Positions 55,096 through 64,000 of a stretch of DNA of 64,000 bases are shown in pieces (positions within the stretch are counted from its first letter, which is position 1; each line of letters starts with the position of its first letter). This stretch comes from Ancistrus triradiatus (Eukaryota; Chordata; Actinopteri; Siluriformes; Loricariidae), in NCBI GenBank assembly GCA_025084515.1, contig JAJAGP010000228.1:252001-316000 (forward strand). Direction: 5' to 3'. The notes under the pieces are model-generated. The model saw only the letters and a list, made by a program, of their open reading frames with translations, searched no databases and was not told the DNA's origin. The translations under genes were made by a program, and so were the position numbers.

Positions 55096-56138
55096 GGTAC
55101 ATTCATTTAGAGGGGAAATATTATGTAACAATCACTATTTCAGTGTCTGTGCACATACACTTGGCTATCTTGAGTGCCTACCACCCCACAAACTGTGAAA
55201 TCTGACAACCCAGGGTGGAGCTAAGCATGGTGGTAGGAGGTCTGCTTTACATACCCTTCCTCAGGTAACCCATTGTAAATGTGTTTCTTTGTATTAGAGG
55301 ATCCTGAAGATGTTTCCCCATCCCATTCTTCCCTGAGTGAAGATTGCCTGGTGGTTCCACTTTATCTTGGCTCTTCTTTGAAAATATATGCTATAAATTA
55401 TCTTATGCTACACAAACCCACAAAAGGGGCTAGGTCATTATCCTCTAGTGTTACATAATCAAGTGGCCTTTCACTGAGGAAAAAAAAAAAAAAAACAGGC
55501 AGTACTGCATACAAATTTGTCCAAATCCTTAAAAAAGTATCAAAAAGTATTTCAATTAATATCACTGGTTTGACATATTCATTTTTTTTGTTTGTTTTTT
55601 TGTTGTGTTTTTTTTTTATTGGTACTTGTAAAGTACATCCAGGTCAATCAGCTCATCCTTAGTCTCCAAAAAAATGGGGCAGTGTTAATTAATTAATCCA
55701 AATGTTGATCACAAAAAGTGCTGTGACCTGTGTGTGATATATGACATTGAGATTTACTCCAAATCCCTGAAACACACATATTATTTGTTCTTGTGAAAGA
55801 AATCTTTTCACTTTTAATACAGATAGTATATTAATATATTAGATCGTTAAGTAAACTGATACATTCTTATACAGGTCCTGCAACCAGATACTGATTACAT
55901 AGTGAATTCTCAAAATAACTGAGCTGAAGAATGTTATGCAAACAAGGTGTGGTGGTGGCCTGATTTAAGTCTTTCTAAACTGCAAACGGTATGTTAGCAA
56001 GTGAAAAAAAGACAAAATGTATTTTGTATCTGTCTTATTACTGAACTGCTACAAAATATTTAAGCTAACTTCACTAATGTCTAGACATTTTACTCAACTA
56101 GTAAATGTTACCAAGTTAAATGAGCCAAAAATTAAATA
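55096..56138. other. Upstream region, AT-rich
   Basis: Poly-A and poly-T runs lie at 55480-55495 and 55585-55620. The rest shows no gene or familiar repeat. Confidence 0.45.
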
Positions 56139-57110
56139 CACTCTCACTGGACACTTTATTAGATATACCTTGCTAGTGCTGAGTTGGACCCCCCTTTTTC
56201 CCTTCAGAACTGCCTTAATTCTTCATGGCATAGATTCAAGAAGGTGATGGAAACAATCCTCAGGGATCTACCATTGCAAATCTACCATTCCACCCCATCT
56301 AAAAGGTGCTTTATTCGATTGAGATCTGGGGACTGCGAAAGACATTTGAGTATAGTGAACTCACTTTCATGTTCAAGAAACCTGTTTGAGATGATTTGAG
56401 CTTTGTGATATTTAAACGATATGGTATTAAAGTGTGCAAAGAAAATCTCCCCTACACCACCAGAGTTGATATAAGGCAGGATGTAGCCATCATGTTTATG
56501 GCAAATTCTGACCCTAGCTTCTGAATGCTGCAGCAGAAATGACGACTCATCAGACCAGTCAACTTTTTCCAATCTTCTGTTTTCCAGTTTTGGTGAGCCT
56601 GTGCAAACTGTAGCCTCAGTTTTCTGTTCTAAGCCGACAGTAGTGGCACCCGGTGTGGGGTTCTGCTGCTGTAGCCCATTTCTTCAAAGTTTGAAATGTT
56701 GTGCATTCAGAGATGGTCTTCTGCATACCTTTGTTGTAACAAGTGTTTATTTGAGCTACTGTTGCCTTTCTATCAGCTTGAACCAGTCTGGTCATTCTCC
56801 TCTTACCTTTGGCACCAACAGGCATTTTCACCCAGAGAACTGTGCACTGGATATTTTCTCTTATTTGGACCATTCTCTGTAAAACCTAGAGATGGCTGAC
56901 TGTAAAAATCCCAGTAGCTTAGCAGTTTCTGAAATACTCTACCACGAATAACCATGCCACCTACCTTAAACCATATTTCTTCCTCATTCTGATGATCAAT
57001 ATGAATTTCAGCAGGTCGTCTTGACATGCCTAAATCTACAGAGTTGCTTCCATATAATTGGCTGACCATATATTTTCATTAAGAAGCAGTTGAAACTGTT
57101 CAAGTGGCCA
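56139..57110 (-). mobile_element. Tc1 family C, nearly full length, - strand
   Basis: The left end CACTCTCACTGGACACTTTA lies next to TA. On the - strand, KRRMTRLVQADRKATVAQIN (56616-56873) is the N-terminal half, and VDWSDESSFLLQHSEARVRI with CLSQSPDLNRIKHLLDG (56282-56572) is the catalytic half. The right end is worn (AAGTGGCCACC) and merges into a CA tract. Frameshifts break the protein. Confidence 0.8.
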
Positions 57111-57150
57111 CCCACACACACACCCACACACACACACACAGGCATACACA
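57107..57150. repeat. Imperfect (CA)n microsatellite
   Basis: CACCCACACACACACCCACA and further CA units directly abut the Tc1 family C right end. Confidence 0.9.
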
Positions 57151-57954
57151 GGCATCCGTGCACATCAAACAATCATTTCATTCTCAATAGTATGTCAACA
57201 GAACCTCATACTCAATTTGTGGAATGCATTTGCAGATTACAGAACTACATACGTGAAATTAAGCTACCTGATAGCAGAGAGGCTGACTGCTGAAAGAACT
57301 ATACATTCCTCATGTGGACCCCCTTGTCACATGCCATATGGTCATGAACTATTTGTCTTGGCTTGCAAACCAAAACCTAAGGACTCAGTTCAGATTAGAA
57401 TAACAGGCCGGCTAACTGAAACACTGCAAGCGCACACACTCTGATCCAACACTGTGCTTTTGAAGTGCTTCAGTTCAGCTGTGTAATTTCTTAATCCCCT
57501 TCCCAGACAATTGGCACACTGAAAAATGCAAGGAACCAACCTTTTATTTCACAACCACATAAGATGAAACAACTGTGTGTGCACTGAAGAAGCAAACAAT
57601 GCATCTAACTGAAATCTGTACAGAAAATACAAATACTATGTGATGTTTAAAGTGTATACATGAGTGTAGAATTGTAAACAAGTGTATTTGGGGAAATGGC
57701 TAAACACCTGATAATTACAAAACAAGCTCATAATTACATAATAATATGAAATGAGGGAACCGTTTGTGAAATACCAGGAAGGAGCTTAAAGTCTGATTAA
57801 CAAAAAAAGCATGGTGTGTTAGTTCATTGAAAGGATAAATGCACAATACATTGCTTAAATGTGACATATAAAAGGGCTCTACAGTGTAAGCATTTCACTC
57901 ATTTGCTTGCATTTTAAATACATGTACATGGAATATATATTCATGAGCAATTGT

Positions 57955-58030
57955 GTTAGAATTCATCAGGTCTGTCTCAGTAACTAAGAAGTGCCCTTGA
58001 TTCCTACTCCCCAAGTAAGGCATTCTCAAC
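57955..58030. repeat. Interspersed repeat fragment shared with 7325-7395 (inverse)
   Basis: CATCAGGTCTGTCTCAGTAA and GAAGTGCCCTTGATTCCTAC are the reverse complement of the sequence at 7325-7395. The family is unknown but is probably a nonautonomous hAT-like element. Confidence 0.55.
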
Positions 58031-58614
58031 ATAAAGAGGTTACTAACAGACAATGGAAGCTTAAGAGAGGTTAACGAGTTAAAACAATCCAACTGTGTCA
58101 TCCATTGTTTATGCCCGCTGCATGCGGCCTATGTATACATGTTCTTCAGCCACTAGCATCACTTGACCTCCAACAAACAGCTGGATTCCAATCAATGTTT
58201 TTAATCAGAATTTTACTATCTCTTTAAGTCTTCTTTTTGGAGAAACAACATAAAACACACATGTTTGGAAGAACTTTGATATGAAGGTTACATTTGTTTC
58301 TGTGCTCAAACAGGAAAAACGTACATAGAAGCAATTATGAGGAAATTTGAGGGAAAATTCAAGCCCTTTCACAGCATGTAGGTTAGTAAGCACAGACTAA
58401 AAGCAATCTACTGATTTTAGGGATATCACTTCTTTTATGACTATTAAGGTGAAAGAGAAGAGCTAATACTTTTTGATAGAGTCGATGTAATTTAATTCAG
58501 CTTTGCACCACAGGTTAGGACCCACTGCAATTTACTAAGACACAGTTCTTATTCCACTTCTGAAGTTTTTTAGGTAAACATCCATATACTGTATTGATAA
58601 TATACTATGTATCC

Positions 58615-60140
58615 TGATGAATACTCAATAATCCAGGTGAGAAAATCCCAGAAGTTGAATCTGTTCATCTGGACATACGATTTTGTGACTTCTTCAGTTT
58701 CAGCTAGTTGGAAAACTTCCCCAATTTTATATACAGCACATTTGCATAATGCCCTATACCAGCACCATTGCATAACAGTTGGACCGGTGATCAGTTTAAT
58801 ATGCAGATTGCCATGTCCATTAATGACAACTGAATAGCTGCAATAGCATCGTTGTAAGATGGTGAGAGGTGTACTCTGAGGCCTCCTCCTTGGATCAGGG
58901 ATGGGCGTTCCCTTTTTACAAAAACTTCGATTACTCAGAGTTCAAACCTGCTTTCATTCATATAAAGGAACTGCAAGTCTTCATCCTTGAAAGAGTGGTC
59001 ACTGGCCTGTAGGTGGGTGTAAACCGCATGCAACGGAGTCCTGAAATGACGAGGTAGGTCTTCTATGTTATGCCATCCGTTTTAGAAGTGGCTGTTTGGT
59101 TTCCCCGATATACAATTCCTGGCAATCCTCTCGGCTTTTAACAGCATACACTATATTACTCTGTTTGTGCTGGGGGACCTGGTCCCTGGGGTGGACCAGT
59201 TTCTGGCGTAGCGTGTTTTGAAGTTTGGAAGCCACCGAGATGCGGTGTTTGGAAAATATGCATCTCAATTGTTCCAATGTTCTGGCCACATATGGAATCA
59301 CTACTGGTTTACGCTTAGACTGAGGTTGTTGTTCTCCTCTTGTCGATCTGCTGGAGCACTGTTTGGTGTCTTACCAGTTTTGACAAAGGCCCAGTTCGGA
59401 TAACCACATTTGCCCAGGACCTGCTTAATGTGATATTTCTCTCCATCCTTGGCCAGTGTATCAGTGAGGACGCTGTCTGCTCGGTGGTACAGTGTCCTGA
59501 TGACTCCTAATTTGTGCTCCAAAAGATGATGAGAGTCAAACCTTAAGCAATGATGCGTATGTGTTGGCTTATGGTAAACATTGGCTTTCAATTGTCCTCA
59601 TCTCCAATCACAACCTCACAATCCAAGAAGGCTAACCTGTCATTCTTCAATCCTCCCTGGTGAACTTAATGTGTTTTGTCCACTGAGCTGATGTGGTCGG
59701 TGAAATGTGGTACTTCCTGAGATTTCATTTTAACCCAGGTGTCATCCACATATCTGAACCAATGGCTGGGTGGTGTTCCTGAACAGGACCTTAGCGCCTT
59801 CTTTTCCACTTCTTCCATATACAAGTTGGCCACGATAGGTGAAACTGGGGAACCCATAGCCCACCCATGTTTTGCCTATAGTATTGCCCTCTGTATGTGA
59901 AATAGGTGGATTGAAGAAACAGCTCCAGAAACAAACACACCTGGTCCGAGTTAAGGGTAGTCCTATTGCTGAGAGTGGGGTCATCCTGTAGTTTCACTTA
60001 GACTATCTCTACTGCCTCAGCAACTGGAATGCACGTGAAGAGAGATGTGACATCATATGAGACCACTGTTTCATCAGTCTCCATAATGACGTCCCTCACC
60101 TGAAACTACAGGATGACCCCACTCTCGGCAATAGGACAAG
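58615..60140 (-). pseudogene. Penelope-like retroelement (reverse transcriptase + GIY-YIG), 5'-inverted copy
   Basis: On the - strand the order is SYDVTSLFTCIPV (first Asp motif, near 60040), GSPVSPIVANLYMEE, SHWFRYVDDTWVKM (catalytic YVDD, near 59750), LKANVYHKPTHTHH, GKCGYPNWAFVKTGKTPNSA, and NIVYAVKSREDCQELYIGET (GIY-YIG type endonuclease, near 59110). This reverse transcriptase/GIY-YIG pairing defines Penelope-like elements. Frameshifts and stops break it. The - strand tail at 58615-58835 matches 35868-36150. The N-terminal part is absent and the end carries a short inversion. Confidence 0.85.
59960..60137. repeat. 37-bp inverted repeat at the 5' end of the Penelope copy
   Basis: 59960-59996 (GTCCTATTGCTGAGAGTGGG and on to TTTCA) is the reverse complement of 60101-60137 with one mismatch, separated by 104 bp. 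Both arms code for the same residues (KLQDDPTL) in opposite directions. Confidence 0.9.
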
Positions 60141-60217
60141 TATATAGTATAATAGCAATAGTATATCCACAACAATAGCCATTTCCACAACATAAAAAGC
60201 TCTGCACATTTCATATA

Positions 60218-60773
60218 CAGTGGGGAAAAAAGTATTTAGTCAGCCACTGATTGTGCAAGTTCTCCCACTTAGAAAGATGAGAGAGGTCTGTAATTTTCAT
60301 CATAGGTACACTTCAACTATCAGAGACAAAATGAGAAAAAAAAAAATCCAGGAAATCACATTGTGGGATTTTTTTAAGAATTTAATTGTAAATCATGGTG
60401 GAAAATAAGTATTTGATCACCCACAAGCAAGCAAGATTTCTAGCTCTTACAGACCTGTAACTTCTTCTTTAAGAAGTTCTTATGTCCTCCACTTGTTATC
60501 TGTATTAATGGCACCTGTTTGACCTCGTTATCTGTATAAAAGACACCTGTCCACAGCCTCAAACAGACTCCAAACTCAACCATGGCAAAGACCAAAGAGC
60601 TGACGAAGGACACCAGGACGAAAATTGTAGGCCTGTACCAGGCTGTGAAGAGTGAATCTACAATAGGAAAGCAGGTTGGTGTGAATAAATCAACTGTGGG
60701 ACCAATTGTAGGAAAATGGAAATAGGAGAACTTGCACAATCAGTGGCTGACAAAATACTTTTTTGCCCCACTG
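60218..60773 (+). mobile_element. Tc1 family A, internally deleted, 556 bp, keeps an HTH-only ORF
   Basis: The ends CAGTGGGGAAAAAAGTATTT and TTTTTTGCCCCACTG are flanked by TA on both sides. ATG at 60582 opens a 47-codon frame (MAKTKELTKDTRTKIVGLYQ, then STIGKQVGVNKSTVGPIVGK) that ends in TAG where the deletion joins the right arm. The helix-turn-helix remains and all catalytic parts are gone. The arms are the best preserved of the family here. Confidence 0.85.
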
Positions 60774-60909
60774 TACATTAAATTGTACAGAGACATTTCC
60801 ACAAGTATTAACCAAGGAAAATAATCCAAATCCATGATTGACAAACTAGTTTTTACAAATTTTTATGGCAATAAATTATTTTCCACCACATTAGCCACAG
60901 CTTGCTTAA

Positions 60910-61455
60910 TGCTTGTTCGTGTCAGTTGGCTGTGTGAGCTGTGTTCCGGTACCAGTTTCTGCCCCACACATGATGTTCATCTGCTTCAGCTTCACTCAAG
61001 CTGTTTCCATAATCAGCTCCAGTGCCACCATACCTGGGCCACACCAGAGGGCAGTCACTCTCTCCATCCTCTGGTTATCTGGGGACAAAGTGCCACCAAC
61101 GACTTTCCTGCTTAGACTAAGGATCCTAGAGTGACTCTGTTATCGAACTACTGAATGCCGATGTGCCTATTTTACGTTTTATTTGAACTATGACTAAATG
61201 ACTTATTAGTTTCATTCTTAGATTTATCATCTACGCTGCCCAAGGAGGTTGGGTCCCTTTTTGAATCTTGGTCCTCCCAAGGTTTCTTACTCATAACACT
61301 TAGGGAGTTTTACTTTGCCACTGTCACCTTAGGCTTGCTCAATTTGGGATTGGACATAAATATTAGGAGTTAAGCTAAAATTGTAAAGTTGCTTTGAGAC
61401 AATGCTCCATTGTAAAAAGCGCTATATAAATAGATCTGACTTGACTTGACTTGAC
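60910..61455 (+). repeat. LINE 3' UTR (L2-like) with TGACT tail
   Basis: The order is the segment shared with 3902-4135, then CCCAAGGAGGTTGGGTCCCT, CCTCCCAAGGTTTCTTACTC, GGGAGTTTTACTTTGCCACT, GTTGCTTTGAGACAATGCTC, AAAAAGCGCTATATAAATAG and a (TGACT)n tail at about 61436-61457. This is the standard 3' end of fish L2-like LINEs. No reverse transcriptase is attached. Confidence 0.75.
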
Positions 61456-62624
61456 TGTCAGTTCTTATCCACTTCGAAGCCAAAGTATTTCCTCATAGCT
61501 CTCCTGCTGCTTTCCTTGCTACTTAAGACTGGCTGCAAAACACTCTGGATTTGCTTCAGCTGCTATTTCAGCAGGACAGATCAATCTCTGCACTACGGAA
61601 GCCAAAAGGTGATGTTCAGGCAAAGGTCGATGTTTTACTGATAGTTGAACCCACACTGGTTCTTTCTAGATACATCTACATTACCTTACAATCTTAACTA
61701 GTACAATTCAAGAAACGGAGAGAACAAAGACAAAAACTTCAACACTTAACATTCTGATTAACATTCCAGTACCCCAAACCACCGGACTCCACTATCTCAG
61801 TTCAGGCACAGTTTGAGTGTCAATGGCTACATTTACATGCAGAGTTTTTGCCAGAACACGATCAATTGTGGTTGAGCTATTAATACAATTATGTTATGGC
61901 TTATTAGGCTGCATGCAAATACAGCCACTGGAGTTAGCAGATTACAAATCCAAGGAAGAAAGTGACACCTTAAAAAACTCACCTTTCACAACAACACCCC
62001 CAGTCATGAAAGGCATAAAGCTATTGTTATACCTCAATTCCTCTCTCTCCATCAGAATCTCCCCCTGGATTCTGTGTGATCTTCCTCACATGCACAAATT
62101 CTTTCAACTCATTCTCCCACACAGTGAATTCTGATTTTTAATCCTTTCTGCACTTTACTGATTTTTATCAGGTCACCTCTGCTTTCTCCTATTGTTCTGC
62201 AAAGGGTTAAGCTTGTCTAGAGGGGCTCTAGGGGCAAGGGAGTGAATCCCTTTGAAGTGTGGGTAACATGCCAATTTTTTGGTCCAGGGGGTGAGTGGGC
62301 TGTGTATGAGGGATCAAACCAAGTAGGGATAAATTATCCAAGTGACAGCTGCAGAAAATTTGGGGAGGGGTGAGGTAAGATCAGACTCCCTTGAACCGGG
62401 GTGACCAAAACCTGATGGGGTGAAAAGCCAAAGCAAGCTAATTAGGGATGTGGAAGCAAAGGTCTTTTGTCTTAAGACCTGGGTTTGTGCAAAGCCTTTT
62501 CAAACACAGTGTGATCACAAAATATGAGAATAAAGTTTATATAAATGTATCAGTGTTTTCTACACACCCTTACTATGAACATGCCCATGTTCCAATTGAT
62601 ACACACAGCTAATGGTGAGAAGTA
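61456..62624. other. Upstream region with one weak repeat
   Basis: ATGGCTACATTTACATGCAG at 61822 resembles the end of a fish DNA element. The rest is unique and noncoding. Confidence 0.4.
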
Positions 62625-62765
62625 CATCGGTGCTTGAAAATTTGTGAACCATTTGGAATTTTCTATATTTCTGCATAAATATGACCTAAGACATCATCCA
62701 GAATTCACACAAGTTCTAACAGTGGATAAAGAAAATCCAGTTAAACAAAAAATAAAACAAATTCC
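62625..62765. mobile_element. Tc1 family B terminal arm, solo, diverged
   Basis: The variant end CATCGGTGCTTGAAAATTTG is followed by GCATAAATATGACCTAAGAC. It is broken off after about 140 bp. Confidence 0.7.
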
Positions 62766-63065
62766 ACTGATAGACGGTATTATGGACAACACTGCGACTC
62801 GAGTGAATGTGAACCAGTTTATACAGACATAGTTTAGGGAGAACATACAGATAGTGGAAAGATAAATAAAAGTAGTACTATTTACAACAGCACTGGCACA
62901 TACACTTACGAATGCAATTTACAGCTTGTTACAACTAAGTAGTCAAAAGTCAAACACACAAACCTGAGTAACTTGCACAAAAAAAGTCTCTAAACACATC
63001 AACCCGAGTCAGAACAGTCTCTAGTCCTGATGTGAGCTAACAAGCAAGCAAGCACATGACAGGGA

Positions 63066-63335
63066 AGGTAGTTACTTGAGGCATACTCACAATAGGCAAT
63101 TTGTCCCGGACCCAATTGACCCTCAAAGTGTGGTTCGTTTGACTAGAGGGCTGCGTGTCAGCACACCCAAAATGAAACCAAAAAACACCACAAAGTAAGT
63201 ACAACCATGAAGTCCACTGTGCTGTGCGAGCCCATCTTTAAAGTATCATGATAACAAAAACATGACCTGCTGGGGACCTGCTGAATCGCACTGTCGCACG
63301 GTTCAAGGCAACCATGCTCCATGTAAGTACATCCT
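63066..63335. mobile_element. hAT-like nonautonomous element, family H, short copy
   Basis: The left end GCATACTCACAATAGGCAAT and the diverged right end TGTAAGTACATCC enclose segments shared with the other family H copies (AAGTACAACCATGAAGTCCA, GGGCTGCGTGTCAGCACACC). It is 270 bp and noncoding. Confidence 0.55.
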
Positions 63336-64000
63336 TAACTACATGAATCAGGGTTGCCAGATCCTGCAAGTGAAATAAACAAACACACCTGTAGACAAGC
63401 CCAAAAGAAGTGAATTGGAGAAATGATGAACTGAAGTGAACTTTTAGCTTTAGAGGTTCAACAAATCCAACTTGTAGGAATACTGGTGAGAGAGACAGGA
63501 TTAGGGAGCACACCTAAATAAGCAACTACACAGAAACAGGCCCCAAAAACCTGCAACCAACAACTACCAATATTTTTAAGTGACTTTACAGAAAATTAAG
63601 CCCAAAGTCGCTTAGGATAAGCAAGTCTATTAACCATGATATGAATGACAGACTCCTGCCTCTACAAGTGGCTCCACAGCGCTGATTGGCTGTTGAGGTG
63701 ACGTAACACTGAGTTAACAGATTTTACTTCCTTTTATAATTCATTATAACTGTTGTATAATTGTCACCTTGGTCCGTAAAGTGAACAGATGTTGTTCAGA
63801 AGGTCACTAAATAGCACTTTCCTGTACGGGTACATTTTTTTAGACTTAGTCGATTAAAATTGACAAAGAGTTGGCAACTAATATAACAGTCGATTAGTCA
63901 GTGATGTCAAATAGTTTTATGTTACTGCTTAATGGAGATTGAAGAAAACTGTGATGGCAGCCTCAAGAACAATGTCTTCACAAGAGTGGGAGCATTTCAT
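63336..64000. other. End of window, mostly unique
   Basis: A GTCGATTAGTCAGTGATGTC motif at 63891 may mark another transposon end. No gene was recognised. Confidence 0.4.

Overview
The window is vertebrate nuclear DNA, almost certainly from a teleost fish. Two conserved host genes can be read through their exons, and the rest is dominated by typical fish transposons, mainly several families of degraded Tc1/mariner elements. The mix of repeats suggests an ostariophysan, perhaps a catfish or relative, but that is an inference from repeat style only. There are no bacterial operons, CRISPR arrays or phage modules.

Host genes. mmadhc (CblD, cobalamin trafficking) runs on the + strand. Six coding exons lie between 738 and 10900 and only the first few codons are missing upstream. 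lypd6 (a Ly6/uPAR-domain, probably GPI-anchored protein) runs on the - strand. Its complete 172-residue coding sequence lies in four exons from 47930 down to 33950. The genes are convergent and separated by about 23 kb with no further gene that I can recognise. They are also neighbours in mammals (LYPD6-LYPD6B-MMADHC), so this is conserved synteny. I see no LYPD6B exon between them here.

Region by region. 1-11.7 kb: mmadhc, with a Tc1 end at 1-437, a foldback Tc1 in intron 5, and a nested hAT-like/LINE composite at 4573-7308. 11.7-33.9 kb: intergenic, with Tc1 copies of at least four families, a Penelope tail with a hammerhead motif, LINE and SINE fragments, an LTR-like repeat with a terminal hairpin, and an 830-bp palindromic element. 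33.9-48 kb: lypd6. Its introns hold a second Penelope tail with a better hammerhead motif, a rearranged LTR-like element with a 60-bp minisatellite, a nearly full-length Tc1, and a Tc1 made from two families. 48-64 kb: upstream of lypd6, with Tc1 remnants, a Penelope reverse transcriptase/GIY-YIG pseudogene, LINE 3' ends and microsatellites.

The observations most worth a second look are the two hammerhead ribozyme motifs in Penelope-type tails, one of which is disrupted in a third copy; the 5'-inverted Penelope copy; the Tc1 chimeras; and the LTR-like family whose end forms a conserved hairpin. All coordinates and translations were read by eye. Family labels A-G for Tc1 elements are local names used only in this annotation.
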